Assembly: GCA_023419655.1 (NCBI GenBank)
Contig: JAEZXP010000071.1
Span: 1-20,869, forward strand
Reading direction: 5' to 3'
From: Bacillota bacterium
GTDB taxonomy: Bacteria; Bacillota; Clostridia; Lachnospirales; Lachnospiraceae
Length of the DNA: 20,869 nt
Part shown: in pieces, positions 1-6,886 of the stretch
Layout: the number at the start of each line of letters is the position of its first letter
Numbering within the stretch: position 1 is the stretch's first letter
Made by a program: the position numbers and the translations under genes
Notes under the pieces: model-generated
Told to the model about the DNA's origin: nothing
The model's input: the letters and a program-made list of their open reading frames with translations, nothing else
The model's database searches: none

Positions 1-377
1 GCACTATCTCCTGCGGCAGGCTCAAGAGATATATCCCCTAAAGAAACAATGCCCACCAGGCTATTATTTTCAACAATGGGAAGTCTCCTGATTTGGCGGT
101 CACTCATTATACTTGCCGCATCCTGTATATCCATATCCGGATTTCCGACCACCAAATCGGTAGACATAATATCACCGACTCTATGGTTACTTACCTGCCC
201 GGGTGCTACAGACCTCACGGCAATATCACGGTCTGTAATAATCCCGATTATTTTGTCATCCGTACATACAGGAATAGATCCCACATCATATTGCTTCATC
301 AGTCTGGCCGCTCTCTCAATGGTATCATCCGACCGCAGTGTTGCTATATCCCTCGTCATAATATCTCTAATCTTCAT
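1..377 (-). CDS. Paired CBS-domain protein, 3' end cut by the window edge
   Basis: The minus-strand frame opens with an ATG at 377, preceded by a strong GGAGGTGG ribosome binding site, and stays open to base 1, so about 125 residues are visible and the C-terminus is outside. The protein starts MKIRDIMTRDIATL and holds two CBS motifs (about residues 8-57 and 70-118). Typical signatures are GIITDRDIAVR at 45-55, RRLPIVENN at 98-106 and GIVSLGDIS at 109-117. Small stand-alone CBS pairs bind adenosyl ligands and often act as energy or stress sensors; what this one controls cannot be told. It lies 85 bases downstream of the sugar kinase on the same strand and may be read through from it, but its product is not an obvious part of GlcNAc metabolism. 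The family call is secure, the role unknown. Confidence 0.85.
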   Translation of the reverse strand, partial: MKIRDIMTRDIATLRSDDTIERAARLMKQYDVGSIPVCTDDKIIGIITDRDIAVRSVAPGQVSNHRVGDIMSTDLVVGNPDMDIQDAASIMSDRQIRRLPIVENNSLVGIVSLGDISLEPAAGDS

Positions 378-389
378 AATTCCACCTCC

Positions 390-411
390 AATGATAGACT
401 AATGATAGACT
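390..411. repeat. Perfect 11-bp tandem duplication in the CBS gene leader
   Basis: AATGATAGACT occurs twice with no spacer (390-400 and 401-411), just upstream of the ribosome binding site of the CBS-domain gene. It may be only a replication-slippage duplication; no regulatory role can be shown. Confidence 0.6.
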
Positions 412-462
412 GCCCATCCATGGATATTTTTATGAAGCATAATCGCATCTAATTTCCATTCG

Positions 463-1401
463 TTATCTTTTTACCATTCTTGCCGCACCATAGATACCGG
501 CATCATTGCCAAGCTCGGCAAACTTAATCTCGGTATCCTTGCAGGCATGCAGTACATTCTCTTTGTAATATTTTTTTATGATATCCAGAAAGTATTCTCC
601 TGCCTTTGATACGCCGCCGCCAATAATATAGATTTCAGGGTCCAGCACACTGGTGACGGCCGCCATGGCTAAGCCTAAGAATCTTCCTGCCCGGGAAATT
701 ACGCGGACTGATATCGAATCTCCTGCTTTTGCAGCCTCGAATATAGACGGTAACGTGATTGGCTCCATATCCCTCAGGAGAGAATTCTCGTTGCTTTCGT
801 CCAGATAGCGCTTTGCTGCCTTTATCATGCCGGTTGCCGAAGCTGCCTGCTCAAGACAGCCGATTCTCCCGCAGCCGCACCGGGATGTCTCATCATGGAC
901 AATCGGCATATGCCCGATTTCGCCTCCGGCTCCGTACAGTCCGTTAACGATTCGTCCACCGATTACAACCCCTCCGCCAATTCCGGTTCCAATTGTAATC
1001 ATCACCAGACTTTTATGGCCCGCTGCACTTCCCTGCCACATTTCTCCCAGGGCTGCAACATTGGCATCATTGCTGACGATAACCGGCTTACCCGATAATT
1101 CCCTTAATTCTTGAGCCACGTGAACATTCTTCCAGCCCAGATTCGCCGCAATCGTAACATTTCCGTCTCCTGTCACCAGTCCCGGAACTCCTACGCCAAT
1201 TCCTTCAACCTGAGAATCCATTATCTGAAACTGCTCCAGCTTCTCCTTGAGGCTGTTTGCCGTATTCTTCAAGATATATCTGCCGGTATCGGAGATATCC
1301 GTAGGAATCCGCCACCTTTTATGAAGATTACCATCCATATCAAATATACCGAACTTTGTTGTCGTTCCGCCCAAATCGATACCCACACTATATTTCTCCA
1401 T
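463..1401 (-). CDS. ROK-family sugar kinase, probably GlcNAc (or glucose) kinase
   Basis: A 312-residue protein of normal ROK length. The N-terminal ATP-binding motif is GIDLGGTTTKFG (7-18). The sugar site includes NDAN at 111-114, with D112 the expected catalytic base, and GGEIGHM at 159-165 with E161 and the zinc ligand H164. The ROK zinc motif CGCGRIGC is at 175-182, followed by E184. The ATG at 1401 follows AAGGAG with an 8-base spacer. ROK enzymes of this type phosphorylate glucose, GlcNAc or ManNAc, and sequence alone does not settle which. The gene lies 67 bases downstream of nagA and at the end of a chitobiose phosphorylase cluster, where phosphorolysis leaves free GlcNAc, so GlcNAc to GlcNAc-6-phosphate is the likely reaction (inference). 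Glucokinase is the main alternative. Confidence 0.85.
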   Translation of the reverse strand: MEKYSVGIDLGGTTTKFGIFDMDGNLHKRWRIPTDISDTGRYILKNTANSLKEKLEQFQIMDSQVEGIGVGVPGLVTGDGNVTIAANLGWKNVHVAQELRELSGKPVIVSNDANVAALGEMWQGSAAGHKSLVMITIGTGIGGGVVIGGRIVNGLYGAGGEIGHMPIVHDETSRCGCGRIGCLEQAASATGMIKAAKRYLDESNENSLLRDMEPITLPSIFEAAKAGDSISVRVISRAGRFLGLAMAAVTSVLDPEIYIIGGGVSKAGEYFLDIIKKYYKENVLHACKDTEIKFAELGNDAGIYGAARMVKR

Positions 1402-1468
1402 AAAATATACTCCTTACGTCAATACATACTCTTACGATTCGAACGGAAAGCTTCCGCCTGAATCCATA

Positions 1469-2590
1469 TTATATATGAAATTCTTCCCCCCGTAAAATTA
1501 CCGATTTAATATTCAGCTCTTTATCAAGAAGTACGATATTAGCAACCTTTCCCGGTTCGATACTGCCGTATAAGTCATAGACTCCTATGGCCTTTGCCGG
1601 ATTAACAGCGGCACCTTTTACTGCATGCTCCAATGGGATTCCCATATTTAATACACAGTTTTTCATGCACGCCATCAGGCTGGCTACGGAACCTGCGATT
1701 GTTCCATCGGATAACTGTGCTTTATTGCCGGTCACTTTTACAAGCTGTCCTCCCAGCGTATATTCCCCATCCGGCATACCTGCCGCCATCATGCTGTCAC
1801 TGATAAGAATAACCCTGTCCTCTCCGAACATCTTGAATACCGCCCTTACAACACTTGGATGGATATGGACGCCGTCCGCAATTAATTCCACATAGCACCC
1901 GGCCGTATCAAAGGCCGCTCCGACTACTCCCGGTGCCCGGTGGGTAAAGGGCGGCATGGCATTAAATAAATGAGTAGCCTGCCTTGCTCCCCGGCGTAAG
2001 GCTTCCATGGCAGTATCATAATCGGCGGTAGTGTGGGCGATGGATACAGACACCTCATCCTTTACCTGCGATATGAATTCCATGGCTCCCTCTTCCTCCG
2101 GGGCGATGGTAACTATTTTGATTCGATTCCCGGACGCTTCCTGGAGCCTTCTGTATAATCCTATATCCGGCTTTCGTACGTATTTATCGTTTTGCGCTCC
2201 TTTTTTAGCGGATGAAATAAAAGGGCCTTCCATATGTATGCCACATAGAATTGCCCCTTTTTTATTGTTATAGGCGGATGCATTGCGGTACAGCTTTTCC
2301 AGCTCTTCTTCCTGTAAGGTCATACTGGCCGGACAGATGGTCGTCGTTGCGTTGGCCGCCTGATAGAGCGCTATTTCCTCGAAAGCTTTATCTGTTCCGT
2401 CGCAGAAATCATAGCCTGCGCAGCCGTGAAAATGGATATCCGTAAGCCCGGGAATTGCATACAGGCCGCTTGCATCCATAACCGTATCCTGAAGCTTGCC
2501 CTCTTCCACAATCTTATCTTCATGTATAAAGATATCTTCTTTTATAAAGCCCCGATTTTCATTATAAACCAAAGCGTTTTTTATAATCAT
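1469..2590 (-). CDS. nagA: N-acetylglucosamine-6-phosphate deacetylase
   Basis: A 373-residue cytoplasmic amidohydrolase that converts GlcNAc-6-P to GlcN-6-P and acetate. Family motifs are in order: DIHFHG (51-56, H53 and H55), HMEGPF (119-124, metal ligand E121), SIAHT with H186, THLFNAM with H207, DGVHIHP with H242, and ISDSMMAAG with the catalytic Asp D265. The C-terminal part returns to the small beta domain (NIVLLDKELNIKSVILRG). The ATG at 2590 follows GAGGTGGAG with good spacing. The start lies 28 bases downstream of the response-regulator stop, so the two genes are almost certainly cotranscribed. It is the meeting point of both halves of the imported disaccharide in this cluster. NagB, the next enzyme, is not in the window. 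Confidence 0.95.
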   Translation of the reverse strand: MIIKNALVYNENRGFIKEDIFIHEDKIVEEGKLQDTVMDASGLYAIPGLTDIHFHGCAGYDFCDGTDKAFEEIALYQAANATTTICPASMTLQEEELEKLYRNASAYNNKKGAILCGIHMEGPFISSAKKGAQNDKYVRKPDIGLYRRLQEASGNRIKIVTIAPEEEGAMEFISQVKDEVSVSIAHTTADYDTAMEALRRGARQATHLFNAMPPFTHRAPGVVGAAFDTAGCYVELIADGVHIHPSVVRAVFKMFGEDRVILISDSMMAAGMPDGEYTLGGQLVKVTGNKAQLSDGTIAGSVASLMACMKNCVLNMGIPLEHAVKGAAVNPAKAIGVYDLYGSIEPGKVANIVLLDKELNIKSVILRGEEFHI

Positions 2591-2618
2591 GCTTCTCCAC
2601 CTCGTATAATGGTATTTT

Positions 2619-3395
2619 CTATTGCTTTAAATCCTTTACCAACATCGTATTGCGGTATTCTGTCGCCGGAATTCCCAGTATCTTTTTGCACATCCTCGAA
2701 AAATGCGCCATATCAACATAACCAACTCTTTCCGCAATATCACATATTCGCAAGGTAGGGTCCTTTAATAGCTTCGTAGCTTCCTTTATTCTTATCTCGT
2801 TCAATATCTCCGAAAAATTTTTTCCTATATGCTGGTTTAACAGCTTACTCAAATGCCACTGGCTTACATAGGTCTTCTCCGCCACGTCACTTAGGGTCAG
2901 CTTCTGAGCATAGTTTTTCTCAATATAAAGCATGGCATTTTTAACAATAAAGCTGCTGGCTGCATTCCCCGGTATTGTTTCGTTCTCTTTATTACAGGAA
3001 TCCTCCGGCTGGATATCTTTTGCCTTAAGGTTATTTACCATCGCAAGTATCGCTTCCTCCAGCTCCTTCATATTGGAAGGCTTCAGCAGGAATCTTGTAA
3101 CGCCAAGATTAACCGCTTTAATGGCATAATCAAATACCCTGTATCCGGTTAATATGCTGATTTCCATGTCGGGAAATTCCGATTTTAATCCTGCTACCAT
3201 ACTTAATCCGTCTAATCCGGGCATAGCAATATCAGAGATAATAATATGGGGATGATATTTGCGGATTGCCTCTGCTCCCTCCATTCCGTCATAAGCAGTG
3301 GCAACAATCCGGCATTCGTACTTTTCCCAATCAATCGTCCGGGACAATCCTTGTGCAATGATAGGTTCATCATCAATAATCATTACCTTATACAT
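2619..3395 (-). CDS. YesN-type response regulator with AraC-family DNA-binding domain
   Basis: A 258-residue two-component regulator. The receiver domain covers about 1-120: acidic pair D8/D9, phospho-acceptor D55 in IIISDIAMPGLDG, T83 and K105 (FLLKPS). After a roughly 30-residue linker, two AraC-type helix-turn-helix motifs follow (about 155-255; LTLSDVAEKTYVSQWHLSKL, then RICDIAERVGYVDMAHFSR). It lacks the long middle region of many YesN proteins. The ATG at 3395 is chosen over an upstream ATG at 3419 because AGGGGGA lies five bases before it. The gene lies 38 bases downstream of a permease gene and just before nagA. Its partner is presumably the YesM-like kinase at 6887-8713, separated from it by the transporter genes. 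A likely role is activation of the cluster in response to extracellular chitobiose or GlcNAc (inference). Confidence 0.92.
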   Translation of the reverse strand: MYKVMIIDDEPIIAQGLSRTIDWEKYECRIVATAYDGMEGAEAIRKYHPHIIISDIAMPGLDGLSMVAGLKSEFPDMEISILTGYRVFDYAIKAVNLGVTRFLLKPSNMKELEEAILAMVNNLKAKDIQPEDSCNKENETIPGNAASSFIVKNAMLYIEKNYAQKLTLSDVAEKTYVSQWHLSKLLNQHIGKNFSEILNEIRIKEATKLLKDPTLRICDIAERVGYVDMAHFSRMCKKILGIPATEYRNTMLVKDLKQ

Positions 3396-3433
3396 TGTAA
3401 TCCCCCTTTGCCTTGCCATATCTATAATTCATT

Positions 3434-4279
3434 CTATCCCTTGACCGCTCCGGCCGTCAACCCTTTGATAATATTCTTTTGCAGGAAGATATAGACAACC
3501 AATACAGGCACAATAATCAGCGTAACAGCCGCTGCCATCAGGCCAAAGTCCTTGCCATACTTTGAGCTTATCTCAATCAGCAGGGCACTAATCGGATATT
3601 TGACCCTTCTGCGAATCATAATAAGCTGTGTAAACAAATCATTATAGGACCATAAAAAGCAGAATATGGCTACTGTTGCCAGTGCGGGCCGCAGTAACGG
3701 CGTTATAATCCTTATAAATACCGAGCTTATTCCTGCCCCCTCCATATAAGCCGCTTCTTCCATCTCAAGCGGTATTCCCCTTAGAAAACCCATCATAATG
3801 ATGGTCGCAAAGCTCAAATTCCCTGCTACCTGCGGTAATATTACACTGATGGATTTGTTCAGAAGATTAAACCCTGTCATCATTTTAAAGACCGGTATTA
3901 TCGTTGAGAACGCAGGAAACATCAGGCTGGACACAATCAAGGAATTGATTAGTGCCTTCCCCTTGAAGTTATACCTTGTCATTGCAAATGCCATCATGGA
4001 AGATAGTATCAGCACTGCCACCGTTACACTGCCGGATATAACCAGACTGTTGTAATAAGAGGTAAGCACATTCTGTTTTCCAAAGGCATTCTCATAGTTT
4101 GCCAGAGTAAATTCCTTCGGCAGCGAAAACGAACTGTTTACAACCTCCCTTGAGGGCTTAAAGGAATTGTTGACAACCCACACAAAAGGAAAAATCGTAG
4201 TGATGGACCAAAGGATTAATATAAAATATATCAAGATATATCCAACGGATAATTTTTTAGTTTTTCTACGCTTATTCAT
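3434..4279 (-). CDS. CUT1 sugar ABC transporter permease (MalG/UgpE type)
   Basis: A 281-residue inner-membrane permease with about six membrane segments and the EAA loop that docks the ATPase (EEAAYMEGAG, 174-183, followed by ITPLLRPAL). The N-terminus, MNKRRKTKK then a hydrophobic helix, and the Pro-Phe start of the first periplasmic loop are typical of the MalG subunit. The start is ATG 4279, seven bases after AAGGAGG; the GTG at 4285 lies inside that spacer. The stop codon of the preceding permease (4292-4294) overlaps this ribosome binding site, suggesting translational coupling. No ATPase gene is present, which is common for CUT1 systems sharing an MsmK-like ATPase. Substrate is inferred from neighbours as N,N'-diacetylchitobiose or a GlcNAc oligomer. 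Confidence 0.92.
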   Translation of the reverse strand: MNKRRKTKKLSVGYILIYFILILWSITTIFPFVWVVNNSFKPSREVVNSSFSLPKEFTLANYENAFGKQNVLTSYYNSLVISGSVTVAVLILSSMMAFAMTRYNFKGKALINSLIVSSLMFPAFSTIIPVFKMMTGFNLLNKSISVILPQVAGNLSFATIIMMGFLRGIPLEMEEAAYMEGAGISSVFIRIITPLLRPALATVAIFCFLWSYNDLFTQLIMIRRRVKYPISALLIEISSKYGKDFGLMAAAVTLIIVPVLVVYIFLQKNIIKGLTAGAVKG

Positions 4280-4291
4280 CCTCACTCCTCC

Positions 4292-5173
4292 TTACAGATT
4301 CTCATTCGGCCGTATAATCCTGTTCACAATCCATGAAACAACAACCCCGAATAGAACAATAAGGAGGGCTATCGTTGAACCGTAATCAAAATTACCGATG
4401 GTAAAGGTCCGCTCATACATATAGGTTCCGAGAAAATGAGTTAATCCCTGAGGGGCTCCCTTCGGCACAATCACCCATGGTAAGTCGAATACTTTAAGTG
4501 CGCCGGTTACCCCCAAGGTTACACAGGTACATATTACACCGCGAAGCAGCGGAAGCGTTATATAAAAAACCTGCTTGAACTTTGAGCAGCCGTCGATATC
4601 GGCAGCTTCGTACACTTCATGGGAGATTCCGTTAATTCCGGTCAGCAAGATTACAAAGTAAAAACCGACATAGCTCCATAGCGTTGGAATGGAAATCATA
4701 ATAAATGCCATCCCTGGTGCAAGCCAGTTAATTGGTTCCTTCCCCAAAAGCGCCATCAGCTGGTTTAGCATGCCTCCCCTGTAATTATAAAAAAGCTGGA
4801 AAATCAGGCCGATAGCCGTTGCCGAAATAACAATCGGGAAAAAGTACACGATGCGGAAAAACTGCTGCCCGTGTTTGACTGCGTCTACCAGGATAGCGAG
4901 AAACAATGCCATTCCAACCTGAAATACAATGGTTAAGCCCATCATTTTTAATGAATTCAAAATAGCGGTTCGTATCTTAGGATCTATAAATAAATTTTTG
5001 TAATTTTCTAATCCAATGAACTTAAATTCCTGCCCCGGCATTCTTACAACCGAAGACATATCATATAAGCTGTTTCTGATATTATCGATAAAGGGTACAT
5101 ATAAAAACACCACCATCATAATAAATCCCGGCAGTAAAAATATAAGTAAAGGCCATTTTTTCTTATATAACAT
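4292..5173 (-). CDS. CUT1 sugar ABC transporter permease (MalF/UgpA type)
   Basis: A 293-residue permease that pairs with the adjacent MalG-type subunit. It starts MLYKKKWPLLIFLLPGF, the usual beginning of COG1175 proteins, has about six membrane helices and an EAA loop (YEAADIDGCSKFKQVFYITL, 188-207). The frame is open further upstream (GTG 5218, ATG 5212), but those starts have only an AGGTG three bases away. ATG 5173 follows AGGAAGGCGGG and gives the family's normal N-terminus. It lies 13 bases before the next permease. The 192-base gap to the binding-protein gene holds a terminator-like hairpin, so permeases are probably made in smaller amounts than the binding protein. Confidence 0.9.
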   Translation of the reverse strand: MLYKKKWPLLIFLLPGFIMMVVFLYVPFIDNIRNSLYDMSSVVRMPGQEFKFIGLENYKNLFIDPKIRTAILNSLKMMGLTIVFQVGMALFLAILVDAVKHGQQFFRIVYFFPIVISATAIGLIFQLFYNYRGGMLNQLMALLGKEPINWLAPGMAFIMISIPTLWSYVGFYFVILLTGINGISHEVYEAADIDGCSKFKQVFYITLPLLRGVICTCVTLGVTGALKVFDLPWVIVPKGAPQGLTHFLGTYMYERTFTIGNFDYGSTIALLIVLFGVVVSWIVNRIIRPNENL

Positions 5174-5226
5174 GGTGTAAATCCCGCCTTCCTGTCTAGC
5201 GTGTACTGACATGTTCACCTGTTGCT

Positions 5227-5256
5227 GATGATGAGCGTGTCAGGACACTGGCATAA
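5227..5256. repeat. 30-bp diverged repeat, copy A, with a 12-bp palindrome
   Basis: This stretch matches 8941-8970 at about 24 of 30 positions by eye (shared blocks ATGAG, GTGTCAGG, CTGG, ATAA). Copy A includes the perfect palindrome GTGTC-AG-GACAC at 5237-5248, which is broken in the other copy. It lies in the leader of the first permease gene. Confidence 0.4.
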
Positions 5257-5303
5257 GAAATTCAATAATTTAATATCCTGCGATTATGAGGATAGGTCCT
5301 GTA

Positions 5304-5337
5304 TAAAAACCCGGGGGCTTATCTGCAGCCCCCAAGG
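5304..5337 (-). terminator. Terminator-like stem-loop between binding-protein and permease genes
   Basis: Read on the minus strand, a 10-bp stem (CTTGGGGGCT with AGCCCCCGGG, two G-T pairs) closes a 7-base loop and is followed by TTTTTAT. It lies 29 bases after the binding-protein stop. Such hairpins in sugar importer operons partly terminate or protect the upstream mRNA so that the binding protein is in excess. A further weak hairpin (TATCCT/AGGATA, 5274-5294) follows. Confidence 0.8.
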
Positions 5338-5365
5338 TTTTAATGTATAAATTCATTCAAAGATA

Positions 5366-6718
5366 TTATTTTGCATTAATAGCAAGCACTTCATTCAGTA
5401 AATCAGTCGATGATTTTGCACCGGTAGAAACATCTACAATGCCTGCAATCAACGTATTATATGCTTCCTGGGATATCCTTGCGTCTGTCGGTGATGAGAT
5501 GCTTGTAGCAGCACTGCTGTATTCCAGTCCGGATACGCCCAGAGAGGTCATAAAATCAAGAGGTTCTACGGCTGCGGCCGCCTGCCCATTGCCGCCCCAA
5601 TATGCGCTAATCGCTTCTTTGCTGGTATGAGCCATAACAAAGTTTACTGCTGCTTCTCTCTTATCAGGGTCATTCCAGGCTTTCTTTGTAATATAGAAGC
5701 CTGAGGATATTCCGCCAACCATTGCCTTCGGCTGTGCTTTTCCTCCCGGAATTACAGGGAACTCTACAACTACGGTGTTCTCCTGGTCAGGAATACCGCC
5801 TGCATACCATGAGCCGTCCAGCTGCATCGCTGCTTCTTTATTCTTAAATAATTCACCTGCAAGGTCATTATCAATCGTATCGGTGTCAACAGGGAATGCC
5901 CCAAGCTCTCTTAAGGTCTTAAACATATCCAGCCCCTTCGCCCAATCTGCAGGAGCTTCGGCAGGAACGACAGCGTAACCGTCAGGACCTGCTGCTGAAA
6001 GCATTAAGAACTCTACCCAGTAATGGGGAACGTTGTTAAGGGATACTGCAATCGGAACAATGTCATTTGCCTTAAAGGTTTCAATCGCTTTTAACATCTT
6101 ATCCCAGTCGGTAGGAAGCTCCAGCTTGTACTGGTCAAATAAATCCTTATTGCAGAAAAGTCCTTCCCAATAACCTGTTGTAGGGACTGCTCTTTCCACG
6201 CCATCCGGATTTGCAGCTGCTTTTAATGCGCTGCTTAAAATATCCCCTGCATAATCGGGATATTCTGCTCTGATTTCTTCTATCGATACGAATTTGTCAG
6301 CAGCCAAAACATCACTTGCATTCGCGTCCGTAAAATACTGAATAACATCCGGCTCATTGCCTACTGCAAAGTCAGCCGCAATCTTTGTCTTCCAGTCCTG
6401 GTCGGCAGACTGTGAATCATCCTCTACTGTTACATGAGGATAATTCGCCATAAACTTGGCATTGTGATTCTGGTAGTTTTCTGTATTCGGGTCCGTTCCG
6501 CCATACATTGAAACTGTAATTAATGTAACCGGATTCGGTTTATCTGCTTTTTTATCATCTGTCTTTTTGTCATCATTCTTTTTATCATCTTTGCTGCTGT
6601 CATTTGCGCCCGCCGGGGTGTCGGCTTTTCCATCATCCTTCTTACCGCAAGCTGCAAATAAAGTAAACACTAAAACAACACAAAGCAGCATGGCAAGCAT
6701 TTTTTTCATATTCCTCAT
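5366..6718 (-). CDS. Extracellular sugar-binding lipoprotein of a CUT1 ABC importer
   Basis: A 450-residue family 1 solute-binding protein. The signal peptide MRNMKKMLAMLLCVVLVFTL runs into the lipobox FAAC with the lipidated Cys at 24. A charged spacer built from DDKK repeats (about 28-60) precedes the binding domain, probably spanning the cell wall. The binding domain begins VTLITVSMYGG and contains the family's usual blocks (VGNEPDVIQYF, AAMQLDGSWY, KREAAVNFVMAH). The start is ATG 6718 after GGGAGGA with a 7-8-base spacer; a longer frame to 6808 has no ribosome binding site and would spoil the signal peptide. The gene follows the sensor kinase and may have its own promoter. The ligand is inferred to be chitobiose or short chitin oligomers; binding specificity cannot be read from the sequence. 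Confidence 0.93.
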   Translation of the reverse strand: MRNMKKMLAMLLCVVLVFTLFAACGKKDDGKADTPAGANDSSKDDKKNDDKKTDDKKADKPNPVTLITVSMYGGTDPNTENYQNHNAKFMANYPHVTVEDDSQSADQDWKTKIAADFAVGNEPDVIQYFTDANASDVLAADKFVSIEEIRAEYPDYAGDILSSALKAAANPDGVERAVPTTGYWEGLFCNKDLFDQYKLELPTDWDKMLKAIETFKANDIVPIAVSLNNVPHYWVEFLMLSAAGPDGYAVVPAEAPADWAKGLDMFKTLRELGAFPVDTDTIDNDLAGELFKNKEAAMQLDGSWYAGGIPDQENTVVVEFPVIPGGKAQPKAMVGGISSGFYITKKAWNDPDKREAAVNFVMAHTSKEAISAYWGGNGQAAAAVEPLDFMTSLGVSGLEYSSAATSISSPTDARISQEAYNTLIAGIVDVSTGAKSSTDLLNEVLAINAK

Positions 6719-6749
6719 AACAAATCCTCCCTTATAATTGTTATTGCCA

Positions 6750-6768
6750 AAACAGCACTCTGCTGTTT
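6750..6768. promoter_or_regulatory. Perfect inverted repeat (operator or 5' hairpin) before the binding-protein gene
   Basis: AAACAGCA-N3-TGCTGTTT is a perfect 8-bp inverted repeat with a 3-base centre, just downstream of the predicted -10 box and 31 bases before the ribosome binding site region's ATG. It could be a protein-binding site over the transcription start, or a small 5' mRNA hairpin. It lacks the GC content and T-run expected of a terminator. Confidence 0.5.
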
Positions 6769-6779
6769 CGTACAATATC

Positions 6780-6808
6780 ATTATAATATCTATATTTTCT
6801 AAAATCAT
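6780..6808 (-). promoter_or_regulatory. Candidate promoter of the binding-protein gene
   Basis: On the minus strand a perfect TATAAT (6785-6780) lies 17 bases after a weak -35 (ATGATT, 6808-6803). The poor -35 would suit activator-dependent transcription by the cluster's response regulator. The start site would fall near 6773, immediately before the inverted repeat. Confidence 0.4.
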
Positions 6809-6886
6809 TAGACGGTAATGGTATTATTTGTTTATTCTTGCTATCTTCCATTCGAATTACGACAAAATTTCCGGCAGTTTATCCGA

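Noticed and set aside
49..452. Plus-strand frames over the CBS gene
   Set aside because: They lie antisense to a frame with a strong ribosome binding site and clear CBS motifs, and have no ribosome binding site of their own.
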